This document shows positions 30,030 to 38,310 of a DNA stretch of 64,000 nt, one piece after another. The stretch's first letter is position 1. Each line of letters begins with the position of its first letter. Under the pieces are notes generated by a model. The model saw only the letters and a program-made list of their open reading frames with translations, did no database searches and had not been told where the DNA came from. The DNA comes from Nocardia sp. NBC_01730 (GTDB lineage Bacteria; Actinomycetota; Actinomycetes; Mycobacteriales; Mycobacteriaceae): the NCBI RefSeq assembly GCF_035920445.1, contig NZ_CP109162.1, positions 3,100,001 through 3,164,000 on the forward strand, read 5' to 3'. A program made the translations under genes and the position numbers.

Positions 30030-30965
30030 CTACGGATCGGGTCCGGCATCCGGGTACGCCTCGATGACGGCAGACTCGCCGCCGTGGACATCCGCCGGCG
30101 TGTCCCAGCCGCGAGCCCTCGCGGCGGGCATCGCGGCGGCAATTGCTGCATCGATGTCAGTCCCCGCCTCGAAGCTGTTGGCAGCTTCCCTGTTCAGGAT
30201 GTCGCGGGCTCGTTCGATCAGGGCCTTCGGTGTCGGTGGTTGTTCTGCGTCGGAGACCACGGTGGGGGTGTCAGCGCTGCGGTCGGTGCGGCGCAGGCTG
30301 CCTAGCGAGCGCCGCACGCTGGCAGCGATGGTGGGGATGGTCTAGCTGCTCCACTGCGCGTTGAGGTCGTCGAGGCTGTCGTGCAGGTAGCTCTCGGCAC
30401 GCTCGTTTACGTCACTGCTGGCGGCATTGAATACGCGGGCGCGTTGCTTGCGGTCCATTCCGATCGAGGTGGCGGTGGCCGCGGCGCGCGTCCATATCGC
30501 TTCCATGTTTCGTCGGAGCTGCCCGGCGGCAGCAGGTTCCGGCTCTGCGGTGACACCGTGAGTGGCGAGACGGTGTTCGCGGGCGACGGTGATAGCGGCC
30601 ATGTCGGCCAGCTGGCGAGTGTCGTCAAGGACCCGTTTGATATTTCGGCGGCCTGTTGCCGGCCGAGGTGCCGGGAGTAGTAGCTCGTCGGTCCATGCGC
30701 GGCCGGATTGCCCGGCCGCGCACGCCTGGTCGACCCAGCTCGCGGGCAGCCCGTCTAGGCGGGCGTGGATTTCGGTCAAGTCCCGATCGCGGTCGACCTC
30801 ACTGACCTGGCCGAACTTCCGCGTGCTGTCCGCAGAGCCTGGGGTCCTCGCTTGCATGGCCTGACGCAGCCGGGTGCCGAGGGCGGCCAGCTGGTGGATG
30901 CGGCGCAGGACCGCGGCCTGCTCGAGGGGGATATCACGAATCCGCAGCGGCGGGTTCGGGCTCAT
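30030..30965 (-). pseudogene. conjugation-operon paralogue interrupted by one in-frame TAG
   Basis: Reading from the ATG at 30965, 207 codons end at a TAG (30342-30344). The same frame then stays open for 104 more codons to 30030 and continues the homology without a gap. Before the stop it has the family motif GLPASWVDQACAAGQSGRAW. After it come PPTPKALIERA and the C-terminal signature IDAAIAAAMP...GW. The full frame is 936 nt, exactly the length of the paralogue next upstream, and it aligns through the stop with the 314-residue paralogue at 37229-38173. Either one nonsense mutation truncated the last gene of the operon, or the TAG is read through. Its start overlaps the upstream stop (ATGA). 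Function unknown. Confidence 0.8.
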
Positions 30966-31897
30966 AGCTCGATCCCCTGCCAGATCGGCGGAGCGGCCGG
31001 TACGTCACTGGGTGACTGATAGCTGGTCCAGGGATCGGTTCCGGGTGCGTCACTGAATGTCGGTGCCCCGATAGCTATTTCGGCATCGGTGTCGGCGTTG
31101 TAGGTCAGATTCGCGGCACCGATCGCGGTTTCGATCTCTTCACCTGGTGTGGCGGCTGGCTGGAACAGCGGTTGCAGGGGTGTGAGCGCGGCACTGATCG
31201 GGGGCCCTAGCTGTTCGTGGGAGGGCAGTGCTACCGCGGTGTCGATCGTGATCCCGGCGTCAGCCAAGGCCGTGGCTTGCAAGGCGTAGACGCGGGTGTC
31301 GGCGCGTGCTGCCTGGCGCCAGCGTTGCGCGAGCCCTTCGACCGGAACACCGTCGACCATCGCCACCCCGGCGGCCACCCAGTCGGATTCGGCGCCCCAC
31401 AACTGGTCGCCTTGCTCGACGCTTAGACCCAACAGGTTCGCCACGCCCGCAGTCCTGGACCGTAATACGCGCAGGTTGCGGTCGAATCCGGCCGCGACCG
31501 AGATCTCGGCTCGAGCACCGATCGGACCATAGGCCGCAGCGAGGGCGGTCCACTCGCGCAGCCGCTGCACATCCACATCGAGGCTGCTCAGTACCTGGTT
31601 CCAGTCGACAGCATCAGGGGTGCGCAGGTAGAGGTCGGCGCGCCAGCTCACTCCACGTTGGCCGCGCTCACGGACGTGGTCGATCCACGCTCGTGGCACC
31701 CCGGCGGCGTGTGCGGCGTTGGTCAGTTCTTCACGCAGGATCGCGTGGTCGTGGAAGTTCTCGTACCAGGATTGCGGTGGTCGGTGCCCGGTTTGCTGTT
31801 GGTGTCGGGTTGCTTCGGCCAGCATGCTGGTGACGGTCACCGACCGGTTCTGCAGGGACTTCAGCACTTTCACCTGCGCACGCGTCGGCGTCCTCAT
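30962..31897 (-). CDS. conjugation-operon paralogue (311 aa), function unknown
   Basis: A 311-residue, mostly helical soluble protein. It shares with other proteins of this operon the segment AGVPRAWIDHVRERGQRGVSW (about residue 75) and a later GLSVEQGDQLWGAESDW, both also seen in the products of 30030-30965, 36237-37214 and 37229-38173. The tail is acidic and has a weak form of the shared C-terminal signature (EEIETAIGAAN). The ATG at 31897 follows GGAGGGCCAGG and lies in the stop of the DUF4913 gene. No signal peptide or membrane span. The upstream part of the open frame beyond this start overlaps the DUF4913 gene and is not coding. Confidence 0.7.
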   Translation of the reverse strand: MRTPTRAQVKVLKSLQNRSVTVTSMLAEATRHQQQTGHRPPQSWYENFHDHAILREELTNAAHAAGVPRAWIDHVRERGQRGVSWRADLYLRTPDAVDWNQVLSSLDVDVQRLREWTALAAAYGPIGARAEISVAAGFDRNLRVLRSRTAGVANLLGLSVEQGDQLWGAESDWVAAGVAMVDGVPVEGLAQRWRQAARADTRVYALQATALADAGITIDTAVALPSHEQLGPPISAALTPLQPLFQPAATPGEEIETAIGAANLTYNADTDAEIAIGAPTFSDAPGTDPWTSYQSPSDVPAAPPIWQGIEL

Positions 31898-32787
31898 CCT
31901 GGCCCTCCTGACACCTGTCGGGCTGCCGCTCGGTTGCCGAAGGCGCGGAAGTCGGGTCCGAACCCGAGGTGTTCGGTCAGGGTTTTCGCGCCAGGGGCGC
32001 CGAACCATGCGGTGGGGATCGGTGCCGCGGGTAGCCCAGGGATGTCGAGGTGTTGCTCGGGGGTGCAGCGGTGCAGGGGGCCGTTGGCGGCGTCGAGGAC
32101 GTAGCGCACATGGGGGTCGATGTGGCGGACGAACAGCCCACTCATCGCTGACTTGTCCTCGGCGCGCAGGGCGGCTTCGAACACCGCGTGCAGGCCGGCG
32201 AAACGAACCGCGACCGCGTGATGGCGCCACCACTGCCGACACCAACTGTATTGGCCTTCACGGTTGTTGCCCGCGATCCGCACGGCGGTGACCGGCAGCA
32301 ACCAGTCCTGCACGAACTCGCCGTAATGCGCGAACCGCGGCGGCGGCTTCTTCTCCCCCTGCTCACCACCCGCGACGGCGCCGGAAGGGCGACCCGCCGG
32401 CTTGAACCACCCGGGCGGGACCGGGTCGAACGGCAGTGACGGTGCGCTGAGGTGGGTGGTGCGGGTGCATCGGTGCAGCGGCCCGTTGGCGGCATCGAGG
32501 ATGACCTTGAAATGCGCGTCGACGTGTGAGAGCAGAAACGAACTCAAGCTGGTGGCGGCATGGGCGCGGCGTTGAGCCTCGAACGCCATGTGCAGGTGCG
32601 CGATTCGGACAGCGACGCCGCGATGGGCCCACCACTGGCGACACCAGGTGTAGGTGTTTTCCCGGTTGGCTTCGGCCAACCGGACGTTGATCGAGGGCAG
32701 CAGCCACTTTTCGGTGAACTCGGTGAAATGCCGGTACGCCGGTGGCATCGGCGGCTTCTTGCCCGCCGCTGCGGTCGCCGCACTCAT
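31894..32787 (-). CDS. protein with two tandem DUF4913 domains
   Basis: A 297-residue protein made of two copies of a domain that matches DUF4913 (residues about 15-125 and 155-262). Each copy has WLLP, a YTWCRQWW or YSWCRQWW core, a VRxAxLHxxFE helix, and ends in DAANGPLHRC with a final H-L. The copies are joined by a Pro/Gly/Lys-rich linker. DUF4913 proteins are frequent on actinobacterial plasmids and integrative elements; a single domain is the usual form as I know it. Its ATG overlaps the stop of the coupling-protein gene, so it may work with that ATPase. Function unknown. Confidence 0.8.
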   Translation of the reverse strand: MSAATAAAGKKPPMPPAYRHFTEFTEKWLLPSINVRLAEANRENTYTWCRQWWAHRGVAVRIAHLHMAFEAQRRAHAATSLSSFLLSHVDAHFKVILDAANGPLHRCTRTTHLSAPSLPFDPVPPGWFKPAGRPSGAVAGGEQGEKKPPPRFAHYGEFVQDWLLPVTAVRIAGNNREGQYSWCRQWWRHHAVAVRFAGLHAVFEAALRAEDKSAMSGLFVRHIDPHVRYVLDAANGPLHRCTPEQHLDIPGLPAAPIPTAWFGAPGAKTLTEHLGFGPDFRAFGNRAAARQVSGGPG

Positions 32788-34661
32788 TGGGGCTCACCGC
32801 CAGTCGCCGTATCGTCGTCGACGGCCTCGGTGGGCCGGGTGATCGGGTGGGCGGCTTTCTCGAAGCGGGCCAGGGATGTGCGGATTAGGGGCGCGTATTC
32901 GGTGTCGGACCACCAGATCTTGCGGACGACCACCGGCCCGTGGTTCGGGAGTCGAACCACAGCGCGGTCTTTGGGGAGCGCGGCCAGCAGGGCGACGTCG
33001 AGGATGGGTTCGGGGCGCCAGGTCAGGGTGCGGTTGACTCCACCGGCGCCGTGGCTGCGGGAGCGGTCGGCCACATCATGGGGGCCGGTCATCGCCGACC
33101 AGTGTTCGAGGTAGTCGACCGCGGCGATACCGCCGCCGTAGACCTCGATCGATTGGGCGCGCATTGTTTTCAAACCGTTTGCGCCCCAGAGGTCTTCGCC
33201 TTGCTCAAGGACCTGCAAGATCGTCATGAGAATGATCCCGCAGCCACCGGCGTAGGTGTAATACGAGGGCAGTTCGGCGATGCGAGCGCAGTTGGCGGCC
33301 TCGTCGAGCACCCCCAGCAGCGGTACCGCCAGCCGCCCATCCGGACGCGCCCGCGCCGCATCGAGAGCGGCCTCGAGGATCTGCCCGACCAGCGCCGAGG
33401 TCAACGGAGTGGCGCCGTCGGGTCCGGCCATCGACAGCGCATACAACGTGTCCGTCGAAGTCACGAACTCGGCCGGTGTGAACTCCGGCAGATTGTGGGT
33501 CGGGTCCTGTTCTGTCTTGTCGATGACGATGCGGGTTTTGCTGCTCTTCTTGTCCGTTTCTTCCCGTACCGCCAGCAGGTGGCGCCGTGGTGGGGTGACC
33601 ATGCGGGCATAGCCCTCGTCGGAGAGCACGTTCAAGAACCGACGTGCCATGTCGTAGAGCCCGTCGCGTTGGCGGGCGTAGAGGGCTTGGGATTCGAGGA
33701 TTCGCTCGGCGGGACGATGGTGGCCGTAGTGGCGCAGGATCAACGCCGGGGTTTGGTCTTGGTCGCGGCCGAGCCATTCGGCCACGTGCAGCAGATCCCC
33801 TCCCGCGCACGCCGCAGCGTAGAGGTACAGGGCGAGGAGTTCTTGTGCGCCGCCGTCGAAATAGCTGTCGACCTTGGCGTTGGCGGCTTGGGATGCTGAC
33901 CCGGAGGCGGCCGAGACGAAGAACCCGGCCAGCTTGCGGGCTGCCGGCAAGCTCGTGACCTGGGTGAGCAGGTCGACCCAGAACCCGCACTCCACAGTCC
34001 CGGTGACCGCTTGCAGATCACACAGCCAGATCCGGCCGCGCTGTTCACGCCCGTACACGGTGTGCCGATACAGATCGGGTTTGTTCGAGGTGGCCAAGCA
34101 CGGCCCCCACGCCGACAACACCGCCGGGATCGCCCACGCCATCGTCTTCCCGGTGCGGGTACCCGCCGCGATCGTCACCCCCAACTCGGCGGGCACGAAC
34201 AACTCCACCCCACCGATCACCGTCTCCCCTAGCGGTGGGCCTTTGCAGGCTTGAACCTCAGGGTCGGCGTCACGCAACAGCCGCTGGTTGGCGCGCTCGT
34301 TGTCGCGGGCACGGGCCAACCGAATCGCTGCGGGCCGTTGCATCGTCCGCGCCGCCGCGTCGATCTCACTGCCCGCGGCAAAAGCCCGCCAGCACGCGAC
34401 CACCAGCGCCGCTCCTGCGGCAGTGAAGGCGACGGCCAGCACGCTGGCCTGCCATGGCCAAGGGTGCTGGCCGGCGACGACCTCGAGCAGCGCGGTGACC
34501 GGGTGTCGGGTGACCGACAGTCCCGCCCACCAGCTACCCAGAATCAACGCTGCCCACAACGCCAGCACGAAGGCCACCAACGCCAGAAACGCCAGCAGCA
34601 GCAGGGTTTCCTCGCCGAACCCGCGTTTGGTGCGGCGGCGGGTCTCTCGTGTCGAGATCAT
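32784..34661 (-). CDS. type IV coupling protein-like ATPase (TraG/TraD/VirD4 type)
   Basis: A 625-residue protein with two N-terminal membrane segments (about 18-45 and 70-95), a Walker A AGTRTGKT (166-173) and a Walker B region VPLLGVLDEA (447-455). This is the layout of type IV coupling proteins, which bring the DNA-protein substrate to the secretion channel. It also has the conserved TSNKPDLY and GGCGIILMTILQ stretches. The ATG at 34661 is preceded by GGAGGACGTGATC; the open frame extends upstream but without similarity. A neighbouring gene (34708) lies 46 bp upstream and the DUF4913 gene is coupled downstream. It marks the region as conjugative. Confidence 0.88.
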   Translation of the reverse strand: MISTRETRRRTKRGFGEETLLLLAFLALVAFVLALWAALILGSWWAGLSVTRHPVTALLEVVAGQHPWPWQASVLAVAFTAAGAALVVACWRAFAAGSEIDAAARTMQRPAAIRLARARDNERANQRLLRDADPEVQACKGPPLGETVIGGVELFVPAELGVTIAAGTRTGKTMAWAIPAVLSAWGPCLATSNKPDLYRHTVYGREQRGRIWLCDLQAVTGTVECGFWVDLLTQVTSLPAARKLAGFFVSAASGSASQAANAKVDSYFDGGAQELLALYLYAAACAGGDLLHVAEWLGRDQDQTPALILRHYGHHRPAERILESQALYARQRDGLYDMARRFLNVLSDEGYARMVTPPRRHLLAVREETDKKSSKTRIVIDKTEQDPTHNLPEFTPAEFVTSTDTLYALSMAGPDGATPLTSALVGQILEAALDAARARPDGRLAVPLLGVLDEAANCARIAELPSYYTYAGGCGIILMTILQVLEQGEDLWGANGLKTMRAQSIEVYGGGIAAVDYLEHWSAMTGPHDVADRSRSHGAGGVNRTLTWRPEPILDVALLAALPKDRAVVRLPNHGPVVVRKIWWSDTEYAPLIRTSLARFEKAAHPITRPTEAVDDDTATGGEPQ

Positions 34662-34707
34662 GATCACGTCCTCCAAATGGCTGTGAAGCGTTGGGCGGAG
34701 CGGGTTT

Positions 34708-35958
34708 TCACAGCGACACGTCGGCATCGACGCCGATTTCGCGCGGTGCCGCTGCGAGGTTGTCCTCGATGCCGTCGGTGGGGCTCCACGCGACCGACTC
34801 CGCCTCGGGCATGGCCGTGGCGATGGCCTCACCGATATCGGCGCCACGCTGGTCCGGACTGGGTTCCGGTTCGGCCGGGTCGCGAGAAGCCGACGACGGG
34901 GCCTGCCCTGCCTGCGAGGTAGGCGCGGGTCCGGAGCGGCGCAGATCCTCCACGACCTCGCGCAATGTGTCGGCTTCCGCTGCGGCGCGGTCGCGCTCCT
35001 CGACCAACCGCGCAATGCGCCCTAGCCGAAGATCGCCGGGCTGTTCGTGCCAGTAGGCGCCGTCACGTCCGGTGCGGTAGACATTCTCGATACCGGCCGC
35101 CGGAACACCCGCTTCAGCCGCGTCGATGCGAGCCGCGCGGGCGGCGTCGAGCAGCGATTCCAGGCGGACGAGCTGGGCCTGATCCTGCTCGGGTGAGCCG
35201 TCCCACTGGTCGGCCAGCCGGGCGTGCTCGGCGGTCACATCTTGGAGCTGCCGCAGCGCCGCGATCTGGCGGGCTTCGTGGTCGGCTTCTGCGCTGTAGG
35301 TGTAGGCCACCGGCGCCGACCGCACGCGCTCGGGTAGCAGATCGGCGTGCTCGTCTGCGCCGGTGTCGCGGTCGCCGCGTTCGTGCTCGGCCGCTAGCAA
35401 CCGATCGGTTTCGGCGATGATCGCATCGACCTCCGCCACACTGGCCAGTTCCGGGCCGCGACCGCCGAGGGCGCGGTCCAGCAGACTGGACCGGTCCGCT
35501 TCCGGTCCGACGGCACGGTCGGGTGGGCGCCAGCGGGCGGCGTCTTGCGCCGAGCCGGTGATAGTGGTTTCGATGTGGCCGGTGACTTCGGCTGCTTGGC
35601 GCAGGTTGCGCCACACCACCGCATCGACACCGAGGTCTCCGTCGGCTTTGGCTTGGGCGATCCGGTTGTAGGCGGCTCGGGTAGCTTCCGGGCGAAGCTC
35701 CCACCCGGAGACCGCGGCCTGTAGTTGCTCCCACAGTCTGCGGTGCTCGGGAGATTCGTGACGGCCCCACCGTGCGGCCAGTCCATCGGCCTGGGCGGTG
35801 AATTCCTGCTTCTGTACGGGTGTTTCGGCGAACGGCACGAACAGCCGCAGCTGGTAGTAGCGCGTGAAATCGGCCCGTAGCTGGGCTTCGACGCTGTCGG
35901 CGGCGTCGCGGTAGTAGGCGGGATCGGTGGTTCCGGTTCGCGGTTCGGGCCAGCTCAT
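34708..35958 (-). CDS. helical protein of the conjugation operon with the shared C-terminal signature
   Basis: A 416-residue, charged, helical protein. Near residue 325 it has AGVPAAGIENVYRTGRDGAYW, matching the mid-domain motif of the paralogues around it, followed by a coiled-coil-like helix. The tail has the clearest signature of the set (ADIGEAIATAMPEAESVAW). The start is doubtful: the ATG at 35958 lacks a ribosome binding site, while an ATG at 36040 with GGAGGTCGACG lies in a different frame and reads about 35 plausible codons across it. A frameshift near 35940 would join them. Its partner may be the coupling protein encoded directly downstream. Confidence 0.65.
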   Translation of the reverse strand: MSWPEPRTGTTDPAYYRDAADSVEAQLRADFTRYYQLRLFVPFAETPVQKQEFTAQADGLAARWGRHESPEHRRLWEQLQAAVSGWELRPEATRAAYNRIAQAKADGDLGVDAVVWRNLRQAAEVTGHIETTITGSAQDAARWRPPDRAVGPEADRSSLLDRALGGRGPELASVAEVDAIIAETDRLLAAEHERGDRDTGADEHADLLPERVRSAPVAYTYSAEADHEARQIAALRQLQDVTAEHARLADQWDGSPEQDQAQLVRLESLLDAARAARIDAAEAGVPAAGIENVYRTGRDGAYWHEQPGDLRLGRIARLVEERDRAAAEADTLREVVEDLRRSGPAPTSQAGQAPSSASRDPAEPEPSPDQRGADIGEAIATAMPEAESVAWSPTDGIEDNLAAAPREIGVDADVSL

Positions 35959-36236
35959 TGCGCAGCCCACCGATCGCTGTCGTGGCGGCGGCACGGTTGG
36001 CGGCGTTGCAGGGAAACGGAATCGGATGTGGCGTTGGACATCGTCGACCTCCGGTGAGGGAAGGCGTGTGCGCCGTGAACCGTCGTGATGACAGCGCGGC
36101 GGTGTTCTGATGTCCCCTGGCAGGGCGGTTTCGGCGTCCCGGTCAGTACCCGTGACCAGTGCGTCGACGTAGGCGTGTGCTGTGAGTGCGTGTGGTGGGA
36201 TCAGTAGTCGGTGGCTGTTCCTTGCGCGAAGTGCGG

Positions 36237-37214
36237 CTAGTACGGGTCGGTGCCCAGATCGATCGGGTGGTAAAGGTTGGTGAGCTGTTCGGCATGGTCG
36301 GGCTCGCTGTCCCAGGTGTGCCCGCCTGCGGGCAGAGCGGCGTCGACGGCTTCGGTGATGGCGGTGGGATCGGCGACGCGATCGAGTTCGCCATCGCGGC
36401 CGAGCGCGTCGTCGACGAATTCCGCGCGCAGCGACGCGGTGGCAGCGTGGATCAGGTGTTGCGGTGTCGGTGGAGTGACCTCGGCGCCAGCGGTGAGGGT
36501 GCCGGTATCGGGGTCGGTGGGAATGTAGGGCGGAACCGCAAGATCGCCGCGGGCGGTCGCGTAGGAATTCCATTCGTTGACCAGCGTCAGTTCGTCGTAG
36601 GTTTCGAGATAGACCGCCTGCTGTCGCCGGCTACCTTCGGCATCCGGACCCCAGAGCAGGTCGGCTTCGGTGGCGGTGATCTCCGCGGCGTGCGCAAGAG
36701 CGGTGACACGCTCGTGGTACAGCTGCATGTTCTGCGTGAACTGCGCTACCGCTTGGGGATTGGTGCCGAAGCTCCACCGTCCCGTGGCGATACGGTCCGC
36801 GCGGGCAGCCGACAGACCGGCCATCCGTTCCAGATGCCACAGGTCCAGGGCGAGCATGTCGACGTAGAAGTCCTGAGCTGCGTTGTCGCGAGACGGGTTC
36901 TGCCGCACCCCTGCATCGACGCGCGGGCGGGTGCTGCGGCTGCCGAGCTCACGGGCATCTTCGATCCAGGCCGCCTCGATACCGGCGGTCAGCACGGTCT
37001 GTTCGACCTGCTCCCGCTGGGCCTCCAACCCATCCAAATGCGCTTGCCACACCTGCTGTGGATCGCCATCTGTGGTGAGGGCTTCGAAGTTCTCCCACCC
37101 AGTGTCCAGGATGCGCGCGTGTTCGGCGGCCAGCAACCGGATGCGCAACAGCAGCTGAGCTTGCCATTGGACCACCGTCTGCGGCGGCGAGAATTCGGAT
37201 TCGGGAGTCGTCAT
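36237..37214 (-). CDS. conjugation-operon paralogue (325 aa), function unknown
   Basis: A 325-residue helical protein of the same family as the products of 30962-31897 and 37229-38173. It carries a diverged mid-domain motif (AGIEAAWIEDARELG), the LLWGPDAEG element, PPTPQHLIHAA, and the C-terminal signature ITEAVDAALPAGGHTWDSEP. The last four elements line up in order with the neighbouring paralogue, showing duplication. The ATG at 37214 has GGCGAGGAAG upstream. It follows the paralogue gene by 14 bp. Between its stop and the next gene is a 278-bp gap that holds the alternative start discussed for 34708-35958. No enzyme motif is seen. Confidence 0.7.
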   Translation of the reverse strand: MTTPESEFSPPQTVVQWQAQLLLRIRLLAAEHARILDTGWENFEALTTDGDPQQVWQAHLDGLEAQREQVEQTVLTAGIEAAWIEDARELGSRSTRPRVDAGVRQNPSRDNAAQDFYVDMLALDLWHLERMAGLSAARADRIATGRWSFGTNPQAVAQFTQNMQLYHERVTALAHAAEITATEADLLWGPDAEGSRRQQAVYLETYDELTLVNEWNSYATARGDLAVPPYIPTDPDTGTLTAGAEVTPPTPQHLIHAATASLRAEFVDDALGRDGELDRVADPTAITEAVDAALPAGGHTWDSEPDHAEQLTNLYHPIDLGTDPY

Positions 37215-37228
37215 CGTCTTCCTCGCCC

Positions 37229-38173
37229 CTACAGCTCGTACCCGGCCGACGAGCCAGGTTGGGGCGGGCGGGCATCGGGAGCGGTGACCGGTTCGCTGTC
37301 CCAAATCGGGCCCAGGTCGTGAGGCGGCGCAATCCCGATCGCCTCGCCGATGACCTGGTCGGCTTTTGTCTCACCGCGCCCGGCAGCGATGACAGCGTCG
37401 GTGGCACGTTCGATGAGCACATACGGCGTCGGCGGCGCCACACCCGGTTCGTCCGGGTTCACGCGGCCCGCGGCGAGGCTGTCGATGCAGAGACGAACTT
37501 CGTGCTCGATGCCACGCCAGGCGTAAGCACGCCACCGCTCCTGCAATCCGGCGTCGTCATAGGTGGCAATGGCCAGCTCCACCAGCCGCTGCCAGCCCTT
37601 ACGATCACGTCCCCACAGCTGAGCGCGTTCCTCGGAAGACAGGCCGATCACGTGCGCGGTGTCGCGGGCCCGGTTCCGCAACGCGGCCATGTTACGGCCG
37701 AACTGCTCGACCTCCTCGGCTTCGGAGCGGTGGCGAATTCGACTCGGCGCTCGGCCGAATCGCCGTTCGGCGTTGATCGCGGCCGTATGCTCGAGCTGCC
37801 AGACATCAGCGGCCACCCCTTCAACCATGTGTGCGCGATCTAGGTCCTCTCCGTGGCGCATGATGCGTGCGGAGTGCACGCTGTCGGCCCATCGCAAGCC
37901 GCGTTGCCCAGCGGCTCGTGCCTGATCGATCGCAGAGGCGGGCAGACCGACCGCGGCGGCGTGGGTTTCGATATCGGTGCGGTCGGATTCGAGGGCACGC
38001 AGGTGGGTGCGACAGGTCTGCATCGGGATCTCCCCGCTGCCGTGATGCGGCTCGTAAGTGGGGTAGCCCTGCAGCAAGACGCGGGCGTGGTCGGCGGAGG
38101 TGTCTTGGATGCGTTCGAGCAGCCGCAGCTTCCAACTGGGCAGTCCTTCCAACTCCGATGAAGGTTGACTCAT
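37229..38173 (-). CDS. conjugation-operon paralogue (314 aa), function unknown
   Basis: A 314-residue helical protein and the best preserved member of the family. It has VGLPASAIDQARAAGQRGLRW (about 75-95), GLSSEERAQLWGRDRKGW (about 185), PPTPYVLIERA, and the tail IGEAIGIAPPHDLGPIWDSEP. The order and spacing of these four blocks define the family and allow the interrupted copy at 30030-30965 to be recognised. The ATG at 38173 is preceded by a weak AGAAGGGCG. No signal peptide, membrane span or known catalytic motif. A soluble accessory or substrate protein of the transfer system is the most one can say. Confidence 0.7.
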   Translation of the reverse strand: MSQPSSELEGLPSWKLRLLERIQDTSADHARVLLQGYPTYEPHHGSGEIPMQTCRTHLRALESDRTDIETHAAAVGLPASAIDQARAAGQRGLRWADSVHSARIMRHGEDLDRAHMVEGVAADVWQLEHTAAINAERRFGRAPSRIRHRSEAEEVEQFGRNMAALRNRARDTAHVIGLSSEERAQLWGRDRKGWQRLVELAIATYDDAGLQERWRAYAWRGIEHEVRLCIDSLAAGRVNPDEPGVAPPTPYVLIERATDAVIAAGRGETKADQVIGEAIGIAPPHDLGPIWDSEPVTAPDARPPQPGSSAGYEL

Positions 38174-38310
38174 GGCTTGCGCCCTTCTCGTGAAAGCGGC
38201 TAGCGCCCTGTCGTTTTCGGATCCGGTACGCCGCCTGCCTCCCGTGGCAGAGCGGTCACGGGCTCCCGCCCCATCACGCGGCCGCACCCTGGTTGAGCAT
38301 CGTTCGCTGG

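Noticed and set aside
36143..36394. 83-aa minus-strand frame in the gap before the signature protein
   Set aside because: It overlaps the end of the 325-aa paralogue gene and has the Ser/Thr/Arg/Pro composition of an off-frame read.
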